A stretch of DNA of 64,000 bases from Ceratodon purpureus. Taxonomy: Eukaryota; Streptophyta; Bryopsida; Pseudoditrichales; Ditrichaceae. Below the pieces are notes generated by a model that worked only from the letters and a program-made list of their open reading frames with translations, searched no databases and had not been told where the DNA came from. Position 1 is the stretch's first letter. Every line of letters begins with the position of its first letter. A program made the position numbers and the translations under genes. This document shows, one piece after another, positions 35,601 through 46,500 of the stretch. The stretch lies in NCBI GenBank assembly GCA_014871385.1, contig CM026421.1, positions 11,235,128 to 11,299,127 of the forward strand, in the 5' to 3' direction.

Positions 35601-38255
35601 CTTTATGCACCACTTCATAAAGAGCTGAGGGGTTTTCGTAATTTGAAGACTCGGTTTGATTACGGGGAAATTTAGAAACGGGGAGGCTCGAAAGGAATTG
35701 GAAGATGCTGGGTGGCCGTTGTGATAGGTTATGGGTTCTCTTCTTACTTATCAGGTTTCTTCCTGCAGGTACCGAATTGATGGAGCTGTTTTGCGAGCTG
35801 CAGTAGACCTTGGATCCGTCAATCTGCCGGTGGATTCAGCCCCCAGTTCAACTGTTGATCATGACAGCCAACGGCCTAGACTTGAGGCTGGAGTATCTAC
35901 AGAGGATGATAAATCTACAAAAACTCCACCTCCTGTGGATGTGGGTGAAATCCTGCGTCGGTGGACCCATGCATTGCAAGCTGTCCATAAACAAACCCTT
36001 CGCCTGGTAAGTAGTGTCTCTGTCTGTATACTCTGCATTCGTTGGGTATTTTTGCGGTCTGTTAGAGAATACGTTTTATTTCCAATGTGGGTTTTCACGT
36101 TTGCCATTGAATGAGAAGCATGATCATTCTTTTATGGTGACTCGCTGCGAATTTTGCCGTACTGGGCTTATCGAGGCTATATAGCATATCATTGTTACTG
36201 GTGCCTTAATTTTTATATTTAAATGTAAGGTATTCATGGCAGTTGTTTGTCTCGATTGGGTGTTGAAGGCTAGATCAAACAATGGAGCAGGACCGGATCT
36301 TATGATGGAAAACGTACATGGGGAAGACAGCGTTCATGCATATACTCTTCGCACAACTCTAGGAGAACACAAGCAACATTGCTCGAGTCTTCTGGTGAGA
36401 CCTACGTTTCAGCTTAATCGCACCAGCTTTGAGAATGTCATGGAGCATTTGTGATGCAGGATATATAAAGCAACACCTATTGCTAGACGTCATTTTTTAA
36501 AGAGTTATTTATGCCTGTCCTCTCTCATCACATGCACAGCCGAAAATCGTAGCAGGATATTCATCTCATTTCGTTGTTTGGTATTTGTAAACCAGTCTCT
36601 CAAGAACCAACTGGAAGGTTCCATGCCAGGGTTGGAGACAGCAATTACAAGTCTGCGAGAACAGGTGGATGGTTCCGATGCCATGGCTGCATCTCGAGCT
36701 GCACAGGATGCTCTTATGGGATTCTCAAAGTCTCGCCAAGCGACATCCATTTTCAGAGTAATTGACTTCCCCTACTTTTTTCATCACTGTATCTGTACTG
36801 ATCAAGCTGATGCCGTCGTGCTATTCGCTTCTCTGTCTGCTATCCTTATTCTTAGGCTCTTTCTCTGCAGGAGGAAGGCACCGAACAAAATGTGGGTGAA
36901 TTAGGCAACACTTTCACCTTGCCATTAGAGCTTGTACCCCCTAGTCCAGCACTAAAGCTTCCTTACATGTCCCCAATCTCTATTGGAGGGTACACACACT
37001 CAAAGGCTGCACTATCTGGGGTTACATCTATGTCTCCTTTGGATGTGTTGCAAGAACAAGAGGGATTGGAAGGAAATGGTGCGTATTGGAACGGTGGAAA
37101 TGACCTTACTGAAGGTATGATTTATCTCCCTTGTTGAGATGTGTGTTCGGATGTTCTTTAGGGCTCGTAGACTAGATGGTATAACTGCCAGTTAGTCTCT
37201 GCTGTCTTTTTTTTATGTGAGCAGAATTAATGTTGGGTTTGATTGTGTCGATTTCATATTGGTACTCAAGCGAATTAACCCCTTGACAAAAGAGTGACGT
37301 CAAGTTACTGATGTGTCTCAAGAGTGACATGAGGTTTTATTTGAGATACAACAAGGCGCCTCTTTGAAATCGTTCTGCAATACCTATTATAATATCTGTT
37401 GGCCTTAAAAACATGGATTTCACAGTTTTAATTTGAGAAGATGGATTGCAGGTATTACCTCGTTGCGTCAAGCAGTCATGGAGGCTGCTCTTCAGAAACC
37501 TGTCCCTGCTGTTGAAGACCAAGCACAACAGCCTACCAGTACGGAACATTACTTCACTCCTGTGAGTCCCCTCCAAATAAACGCGAAAAGCGAAAGGGAA
37601 GTGGCACATGTGGCCACAAACGCTAATCAGCCAGGAATCTATGTTGGCAAGGGCGCTGTCCATCCGTTCATCCCCAGCCAAAATGGAGACAAAGATGTAG
37701 AAGAGAGGAACGGCCATTCAACAGATCCTCAAAAAATTGTGCAGAGAGGGGAGAATGTCGTGGCGCAGGAGGACTCCAATGGAAGACAGCACATGGAGAA
37801 TGGAAGTTGGAAATATCTTCAAGATCCGTCCCGGAAAAAATCGCCAGGACTACATGTTCCTGAACTTCGGCCACTATCGCCACCCCTAATTTTGGATTAC
37901 GATTCTTTTGACAGCACATTTGACGGAACATATGATGATCTTCTAGGTATGAGCTCCCTTTCCCGTACTAAATCCTGCCTTTTGCCTCTTAATTACAACT
38001 CTATTGCTAGAATGTTTGAGAAAATATGTAACATTCTCCTGGTATGGATTCCCCTTATCAGATCCTATTCTTATCCAGTTAAGAAACCAATGGTCGCAGA
38101 ATGAGCAGATTTTATGTATTCACTTCGTATCAGAGCATGATTCTTGCTTGAGAAGATTGCTTCTAATTTGTTGATATCTTTATGCAGCACCCATGACAGA
38201 TCTGGATACAGCTTTCATGAACAACAGTGATTCAGGGGAGAAAAACTCACTATGA
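32649..38255 (+). CDS. AUG6: AUGMIN subunit 6
   Basis: Thirteen exons join without a stop into 748 residues, close to the length of Arabidopsis AUG6. Exons: 32649-32915, 33536-33592, 33839-33933, 34032-34188, 34344-34469, 34871-35021, 35346-35406, 35769-36006, 36269-36394, 36596-36757, 36871-37114, 37452-37946, 38188-38255. Signature stretches of the plant HAUS6-like family are plain: [80 protein letters not shown], [34 protein letters not shown] and a C-terminal DDLLAPMTDLD. Known: augmin binds existing microtubules and recruits gamma-tubulin complexes in spindle and phragmoplast. Odd: the N-terminus has a 20-residue Lys/Glu/Arg/Asp-rich extension. A start at this ATG is supported because the conserved part begins only about 35 residues later. 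Confidence 0.95.
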
Positions 38256-39537
38256 GGGGATCATTGTACTAGCCAGAGCTGCTCGAATGCATCTCGCTGC
38301 TTTATTGATTGTCATTCATCCATCTGTGACTCATATCTGAATTGATCGGAATCTCATTGAGTGGAAAGCAGAATGAAACTCCAGAAGGCCAAATACTGCA
38401 ACGAATCAGTTCCTTCACAGCGATTCTGTGGAGATGATAAAACGTCTTCCTAACTTCCTATGGATGCTGGGATTTAGGAGCTCCATCGAACATTGATGGC
38501 TTCGAAGTTGACCATGTTTGTAGTAAGAATGCATCGCTGCAAATTAGTATTGCTTGTAGTCATTGGCAGCAGTGTCTAAAGCTCTAGCCTGTTCTGGTCG
38601 CAACAAGTCCGAGATTCCTAGATTGCAGAGAAGCTTGTCACGGATATACGGTTGCCATCTGGAGTACTGTTGTGTATATGAGGAACGTTCGCATCATCTC
38701 ACCTTCAGATACAGCTTTCTGAAGAACCGTGGGCGGTCAACGTTAGTGTATCTCCACTAGTTAGGTGTGCTATGCCTTGTATTCTAAATGACAAGATCTC
38801 ATATATCAGAGGTGTTGGCATCTCCGAGATTGCAAGGGTGGTTGAGACTGCAGCAGAAATTTGCTGTCACCCAATGCCGTGCATAGCCACGTTTAGAATT
38901 CGAATTTAGTCATACAAGATTGAGAGTCACTGACATCCTGGCACATGAATACGTAGTGAATATGTAGTTGTTAGTGACAAATCTTACGATATTAGACTTC
39001 TAGTCTACTCGCAGTGCGTAGTTGGATTACTTAGTGTACTCCCGCTGGTGAACTGTTACGCTCATCTGCAGTGTGGGCTTATTAGGTGAGTACTAAGCGG
39101 TGGGCAAATTGTAAGGACTATTATTCCATTATTGCAGATGGTGCCTGTACATCTTAGGCCTACCAGAGCATTGAATGTGAATATGCTACGTTGCTACTCC
39201 AAGGCAGCTGTTTATTCCGAGTACGAGCATCTTTAACATGGTGGAAACTGGCTCTCTGTAAGTCCTCTCCAAGTCCCTTCAACTTGTGTGCATTATTAGG
39301 ATCAAATTTGAGACCTTATTTTCTGGCATATGTTTACTACCTTCCTATGACTAGCACACTAATTTTATCTGCGTCTCAAAATTCCCTTGGCATTTAGAAC
39401 CTTATCAATGTTGGAAGTAGATCCCAACTCCTACTGTACTGTACTGTACATTCAAAAAAATCGAATTTGTTCAACACCTTTTCCTTCCTATGTACTCCTA
39501 TCAAAAAATTGCTTGAAATGAGAAATAGGCTGCTTCC
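38256..39537. other. 3' flank of AUG6 and intergenic DNA
   Basis: No gene is seen. The first several hundred bases are likely AUG6 3' UTR. The rest separates it from the OPR fragment, which lies tail-to-tail with AUG6. Confidence 0.6.
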
Positions 39538-40161
39538 TTACTCTCTGTCTTCGAGAAATGGGTAGTCCGTGTACCCTCTTCTGGTATAATCACCATAGAA
39601 CGTCGCAGGATTGGGGATATTCAGAGGAGCACCCATTTGGAACCTCTTCACCAAATCCGGGTTGGCTATGAAGGACCGTCCGAACCCCACCATGTCCGCA
39701 TATCCGGAGCGCACAGCTTCGTTTCCAGATTCACAGGTGTGGCCCCCACTGACCAGCAAGGGAGTTGTTCTCTGCTTCGTCAGATGGCCATACTGGGGCG
39801 CCCAGGTGAAGTTATCCACAATGTAGGCGAACTCGGGCTCTGTCAAGTGGATGTACGCCAAGTTGAGCTTATCGAGCTCTGCGAGCAAGTACGAGAGGAG
39901 ATCTTTGGGGTTTGTGTCGGTCCCAGCTGCGTTGTACACACTGAATGGCGAGATTCTAACGGCTGTCTTGTGTGCACCTATTTCGTTGATGACAGCGTGG
40001 GTTACCTCCAGCAGGAGTTTGCACCGGTTCTCCATGGAGCCTCCGTATTCGTCCGTGCGGTCGTTGATGGTGTCCTTCACGAACGAATCCAGCAGGTAGC
40101 CATGTGCTCCGTGTATTTCACACCCGTCAAAACCTTCATAGAAAAATGTTTCGAACACCTT
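39538..40161 (-). pseudogene. C-terminal half of a 12-oxophytodienoate reductase-like (old yellow enzyme) gene
   Basis: An open frame of about 207 codons starts in the middle of the domain at FYEGFDGCEIHGAHGYLLDSF, keeps the His-x-x-His substrate-binding pair, and continues through NDRTDEYGGSMENRC, AVRISPF, the glycine-rich LLVSGGHT and the flavin-phosphate region ADMVGFGRSFIANPDLV. It ends GYTDYPFLEDRE and TAA at 39538. Known: this family reduces alkene bonds of enones with FMN and NADPH, and some members make jasmonates. The N-terminal half, with much of the flavin site, is absent from at least 1 kb upstream on the minus strand. Without it no active barrel can form, so I call it a 5'-truncated copy, although the remaining frame is undamaged and may be young. 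Confidence 0.88.
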
Positions 40162-42678
40162 GAGAATTTATTCCATCTGAGACCAGGATGTAACCTCCCG
40201 TCTAATGTACAACTTTTCTCTTTTCCTTTTTTGAGAAGAAGTTGACCGACTAGACTTTAGTCAATTTGGGTCCCAGAATTGGACTGTGCACCTTGTGTTC
40301 ATTGCATTCAAATGTGACGCATTTGACAGACTCTATGGTAAGATGAACTTGACAATGGCTAACTGAAGGGGGGGGAAGCACAATAAAGTGGACCACAAAA
40401 GTACTTAGCTCTTCCCCAATTTTACCCCCTCGCATAAACACTAGAGAAAGTGTAATGTATGTTATGTCAATGCAAAAATATGTTTTGGAAACGGAAAATA
40501 GACCTCATCTTCTTCGAGTTCCAAAAGTATTGGGAAAGGACATTGAGTTTGTAATGCCGAACGGAGACGTCAAAGTCGGACAAAGTGAATGGTCGTCATT
40601 TGTAGAAGTGACCATAACGGTTTTGGATTGTGTCCAAATTCACTTTTAATTTCGCGGGCGTCTCCATTTATGAATTACGGTATTAGAAATGCGCCGGTTT
40701 AGGGTTTTTTGCATACTTGGGTGGGCGAAAAGTACCGTTGAGGCGTTTTCGGGACACTATTTTCAACGAAACTTTTTGGGGCATTAACTTCAAAATTTTG
40801 CAGAGTGGAATATTCATTGATGTTGTTATTTCTGTGATTGATACGCCGGGAAAAAAAAAAGTGAAAAAATAATGAAATAATTTCGGGCATTTCACTTGAA
40901 ATTCAGCGTGATGGAAGTACTAGTGGAATGCAAGTGCTGTAGAATTGTGCCACATCCCTCCCGTTAGCTCAACGGTTTCATGGGAACCTCATTACTGGTG
41001 GGAATCAAACTGACACTCTCTTTGCTGCGAGACACCACTTCAGCCTGTCAGGCGGAGGTACAGTGGAGACTTAATAATCTTATGAGCAGAGTGATTCAAT
41101 TGAATATGTTCTGTGCCACTGAATGTGCTGTGCCTAGATGATGAAGAGCCTCGGTGGAGTAGACATGCACGTGGGAAATAATTGAAATGTGGAGGCGCCG
41201 AAATAATCAGCAGGCCAAACGAATCAGTGGAATTCGCATACTCATGGTTGGATCACTGATGTGAATGATAGGAGCTCAGGTACGGAATTTCTGTGAAGGG
41301 TTTTATATTCGAAATTAGGGTTTCAAGGCGCTATGCACTGTCGATGTATTTGTGTATTGGTCGGACCCTCGCGAAGTGGTCGAATGATGGAGGGAGATGC
41401 GGCCTCGTTCTCTATGCGGAGAGTGCATACGAATTCTTGAGCGAGAATTAGTGCACCTGGGGTATTCGGATTATGAAGGTGTGAAAACAATACTCGAAGT
41501 TCAAACGGAGGGTTCCACTTGAATCGAGGTGTACAAGTGGGCAAAGTCTGGTTATCTCCATGATGGTGGAGCGAGTGGATTCAAGCACTCAGAAGTGATT
41601 CGACTGGTGGGGCACTTGAAGAATGGGGTGACGTGCTGCAATTCAGGTTAGTGTGAACCAATCCCATGATTGAAATTGCAATGAAACTGAATGGAATCGC
41701 ATGACTGTTAGATGCTTCTGCTTAATTTGTGAAGGCAGAAATGCAAAGAAGATGGGGAATGCTTTCCTCGCAGATCGCGATGTCTAGGTTTAGGGTGCTT
41801 TCGGTGCAGACTTCAATTTTAAAATTTACATCTTCCAATATCAGAGAATGCTCCCACGTTACCTTCTTAAAACTACATGCCCTGTTCTACAATTGAGCGT
41901 CTTTTAATTTCAGTTGTATTCTTCGCACCAAGTACTAAGAATTCCGATAAGGCCTGCTAATAAGGATGTCAAACGCGTAACTTATTAGAGGTTCAACTAA
42001 TTTGAATAATGTGTCTTTACACATGTTCCTTGATGCTCAGCTGCACAAAATTAATTCCAGGACGATTGTCTCCGGCACATTTTGGTGGGATGGCTGGATG
42101 ACTTAACTGTTTAGAATTCGGAGATGGAGATGGGCGTTGTATCAGGACAGCATGTGTGATAGCAGTTGCAAAAGCAAGGGATGTTTTTGAACCGTTTCTG
42201 CATCAAGTAAGCTTTCTTATCTGCCGGCTCTCTCACCTAGCACATATCAGTCGACTCTTGCTCACATTTAACAGTGAGAGTGTGATAAACTCTATTAACT
42301 CTTTAAGGTCTAACTGTGCAAAAAGTTGACGATGAACTATTTATGCACTAAGATCTTTGTCATCCGGGCTTTGATTGATTAATTTTGGTTTTTTCATGAG
42401 TCACTAGAACTACATTGTGTTCTGCTTGAAATCCTACGGTTGATCACCATGAAAGTCTGCGAAATTTCTCCCCAATGCCAGAAATTGATTAGTCTTCATT
42501 CTAAGTCATTTCAGCTTCCTCAAGACCTTTGAGCTTTAAGGGTTAAGTCCTTGACCTTCTAGACAAAGCCCTCGTGAGGGATCGAGGTTCCCTTTTTTCA
42601 AACTAGCAAAGCTGCATGCAAAGTAGCTCCTTATTCAAACTAGTTTCGAGATTTAAGTAACGTGGCGTCTTCTTTAAG
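40162..42678. other. Intergenic stretch upstream of the OPR fragment
   Basis: No OPR N-terminal exons and no other gene are recognised. One A-box-like word (TTAGCTCAACGG, 40964-40975) was examined as a tRNA or SINE promoter and not accepted. Confidence 0.5.
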
Positions 42679-43117
42679 GCTGTGTTCAAGAGCAGACGAA
42701 CTGATTATTTGCATGTGTTTGACTTAGTTGGGAACGAGGCTTTCGCACATGATTCGAAGACTTTTGCCAATCGCATTCTTCCGACTCCAGGTTAGTCTTA
42801 TGCTCATTTCAGGGGTGCATTGCCCTCACTAATAACTCGCCACTGCATTTCATGTCTTTGTGGACAATACTGAACGGAATTGCCGAGAAAAGTACTATTT
42901 CATGTCACAAATTTCTACGAACAATACTCTGTAACATGTTTAGTTTTAGGTTTGTCTTGAGCAGACAACAAGGATAGAAATTGTATCCAGCAAATTGTTT
43001 GAATTGCACTTATTTCCTTTGCTGTCTTTTCTTTTGTTGATCGTTTCTGAATGTGGCAGGTGCATGGAGGATCTAATGAGCACCACGCGGTATGTCAGTT
43101 GGTCTCTGCACAGTAAG
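42679..43117 (+). pseudogene. Orphan exon-like fragments, one perhaps dynamin-related
   Basis: Two short blocks have exon borders. 42679-42790 encodes VFKSRRTDYLHVFDLVGNEA and onward, between an AG acceptor and a GTTAGT donor. 43060-43117 encodes CMEDLMSTTRYVSWSLHSK before a GTAATC donor. The second resembles a segment of plant dynamin-related proteins of the DRP5A kind, from memory only. The two blocks do not join in phase, which suggests a missing exon or decay. No further exons are seen on either side. Confidence 0.35.
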
Positions 43118-43555
43118 GTAATCTTTTGGATGTGCCTTCCTCTCCCGAACCATATGAGTATCAGCTTATATCTCTGCTTTTAGAAATTATGTTCCTGGAA
43201 TTAATGTATGCTCAAGCCCGTCAAAGTCATATCACTGGATTGTCGACGGGTGCTCTGGTCTGATTATGGATTTTAAAATAGAAGTGCAAGACTATAAAGG
43301 TTTTAGTTTACATTGCTCCCCGATGTGGGCACGCTTCCTGCTCTTGTGTACAGTTAAATTAATTTGATCCTAACTCTGCCTCCGTGACTTTCTGTGAAGC
43401 GTAGAGAATGACCGCCCGAATATCGCAGCTGTATGTGAGGTAACACATGAAAGGATAGAAGCGACACTGGATTGGAAGGTATAGCACTGAAATGGTGTCG
43501 CTAAGAGGTATATAGTCTTCGGTATGGTAGAGTTTGCATTCTGAAAGCATCAGAC
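43118..43555. other. Upstream region of the transposase-like gene
   Basis: No gene. It would hold the promoter and perhaps the left end of the element. No terminal inverted repeat could be matched to the region after 49486. Confidence 0.4.
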
Positions 43556-46500
43556 ATGGGAAACGCGAGGAATAAGCATAGTCGGAATTCACTGCATGTT
43601 CGGAGGGAATTGAGGATTGAGGGTAGCCAGCGTCGGGAGACTGAAATACAGGAGGCACGGGAGCAAGAACGACTACGGCTCCAGAGGTGCACATTCATGT
43701 CGATAATGGTGGTGGGAGTCATTGATGTGGATCTTGTGGTCTGTGTCTGGGAATCCTCTGTAGTCCATAACTTTGGAGTCTTTAATGGATTCTAGCGGGC
43801 GCAAGAGCCGGTTCTACAAGTGACACTGGCTGACGATGTCTTCTGTGGTCCACATACTTGTTGCAGGGTGGAGCAGAAACGAGAGCACCGTAGGACGTGG
43901 AGAAGTCGAGTTCAACAGGGTGAACTGAGGAGGGCCGGGGCCAGTGCAGAAGGTGAAGGATGTTCGGATCGCCAACCAAGAGACGAACCTCCTGTAGATC
44001 TAAACGAGGGCGAAGAGCAGTGGGACCTCGGTGGGGAGGCCGAGCAAGTCGGCGGTGAAGGCAGCGGGCCAGAATCGCAGGAGGAAGCTGCGGAATGTGA
44101 GACTGAGACTAATGACTGGAGGGCTGATGGCTGTGAGGACGATGGTGACTGTCTACAGCTGACTCCACGCAATAGGAGGTGCCTCTACACAGCCTCAAAA
44201 ATCGTCACAAGCGTGATGCAGTTCCTCCAAGCGGGTTTCTCTGACGAAGAGAAGAAGATGGTGTGGCATCGTGTTTGCGTAGATGACCGAATCCGAGCCG
44301 TCGACCCTGAGTTGTGCACGGCAGTTCAAAAGCTCCGAACTGTGCCTGTCACAACAATTCAGAGTATCAGAGGGGCGCTGCAAACATTACGAGATACCAG
44401 TATTGAAGGGAAAGCGAAGGTGAGGAACATAGTACTGACAGCGGCAGTCTCCAAGGGCGAGAGTCAGCGTATGCTTTGCAAGGCTCTAGGGGCGTCACGG
44501 TACTTAGTTCGCAAGGCTTACCAGCGCCGTGCAGAAATTGATGAGACGGGTGAAAATTTATGGGCCGGGGGGGACAGAAAACGGAGGAGCGACGCTCTTA
44601 GTTCAGAGGACCACGGCGCTGTTTGCTCTTGGTGGGAGACGGAGACCACTGTCTCTCCCAACAAGAAGGACGTGAAAAGACGGCGGATTTCAGCAAAGGA
44701 ACACGAATCGCACGCGACCCATTACTTGCAGGTGTCGCAGGTATGAACTACCCTATCAGCCCTCTACCTGTAAGGGGAGTCTTCATTGCTTTCCGTGTGG
44801 CAATTCATGTGCAAGTCAGGGTGACTGTTAGGATGTGGCGGTGAATGTGATATAGCCAAGCAATAGAAGTCAGCATCCGTTGGAATTAATCTGTGGAATT
44901 TGTGCATGGTTCATCTTGATTTTACGAGATTACGCACCACCTCTTCTCTGACTCGTGATTCGTGGAGTGCAGTTGGAGTTCCATGCCCGCTTCAGGGAAG
45001 TGAACGAGCAAAGAGTGGTGGGGTTACGAGCTTTTGAGCTCTTGAAGCCCTTTTACGTGAGGCGGCTCACGGAAAGGAATACCTGTGCATGCCGGTATCA
45101 TTGCGAAATGGCCGAGTTGACGACGGGTTGGAACAACATGCGATCAGCGGCGAGGGGTATACACGGCAGACACTGCAACTGTGACTGCGATGTGTGCATC
45201 AGCCCGGCAACTGCAGAGTCAGCCACAGTGTGCCAGCGAGAGGATCAGCGGGATACATGCCATGCGAACCTAACCCAATTAGATGGACTGACCGACATGT
45301 GGCACACCGTGCTCTGCCCAGTGGAGGCAGACGGTTGGCACGCACAACCATGCATTAAAGGAACATGCGACCTATGTGGGGTTGATATGCTGGCTCTATG
45401 TCCGAGGGAAATGGAGAACGAAGGCCCTCTCCAGATGCAATGGCATAATTTCGAGATGGTGGCGCATGGCACGACACGAGCCGGGAAGGAGAATAAAGTA
45501 ATGCGGATGATATACCAGAATACCCCTGCGCGGGTCTATTTGGACTATCTTACGGAGAAGCTGCGGCCATTCATCATTCACAATTATGTAGCCAAGTGGC
45601 AGGCAGAACGATACAAAGAGTCCATCGACACATTCCCCCCTGAATCCATTTTGTCAGCCGTGGACTTCGCGGAAAATTACACTTTCCAGCCTTATCACGA
45701 GCTTCAGACCATGCATTGGTTGCAGCACCAAATTACAATTCTGGTGCACATTTGCTATCGCTGGAATCCAATTTATCTTGCGGATCAGACTTCCGGTGCT
45801 CCGAAGCTCTTGACAGAGTACCACTACTATATCAGTGATGCCCCTGAGCACGATACCCTTTTTGTCCAACACTGCTTTGCGTTGCATTGGAAACACTTAA
45901 CGGGGAGGGGAATCAGACCAAACGAGCACATCGTTTGGTCTGACGGATGCGCAGCGCAATTCAAATCAAGACGGTGTTGGTACCACGTCTCCAGGTATTC
46001 CTATGACCCGTTGTTTGCCCTCGTTTGTAGGGTTGGAATGAGTGCTGGTGTTCTGTTTGGGCGACTACATTCCTGTGGTGCTTGTTTTGGTGGAGAGTTG
46101 AATCAGCTTCGGGGTGTGCTCTTGTGTTTCGTGGTACTAGGAGCGAAGCTACGTTGGTTGTGGTGAAATGCAGTTTGTGTGTGACTGTTCATGGTTTAGG
46201 CGTTGGAAGAGAGTTCGTGGGACGCATTTCTGCTACCTTTTACTTCCGGGGGTGAATTCGGTGGTAGCTCAGGATTTCATTGACCGTTTTGGTGTCCGCT
46301 GGTAGTGCGAGCTTCATTGGGATTTTTGAGGCGGTGAAGTTTCGTTAGTGATTTTGTTTCGAGGTCTGAACTTTAATGGGGGAGCTGATGATGCATTTCA
46401 GTTGCCCTCTTCCTTGCCTAGCACTGAATTGCAATTTCCTGGAGAATTGCAATTAAAGGAGCTTCGGTGTCTACCTTAAGTTCGTGTCCCGAATGTGGTA

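Noticed and set aside
40964..41040. tRNA or SINE-like A box (TTAGCTCAACGG) followed by a weak B-box-like word
   Set aside because: The second box does not match the GGTTCGANTCC consensus and no cloverleaf can be drawn.
43912..44383. Minus-strand frames opposite the transposase-like gene
   Set aside because: Antisense shadows of the acidic coding region on the plus strand.
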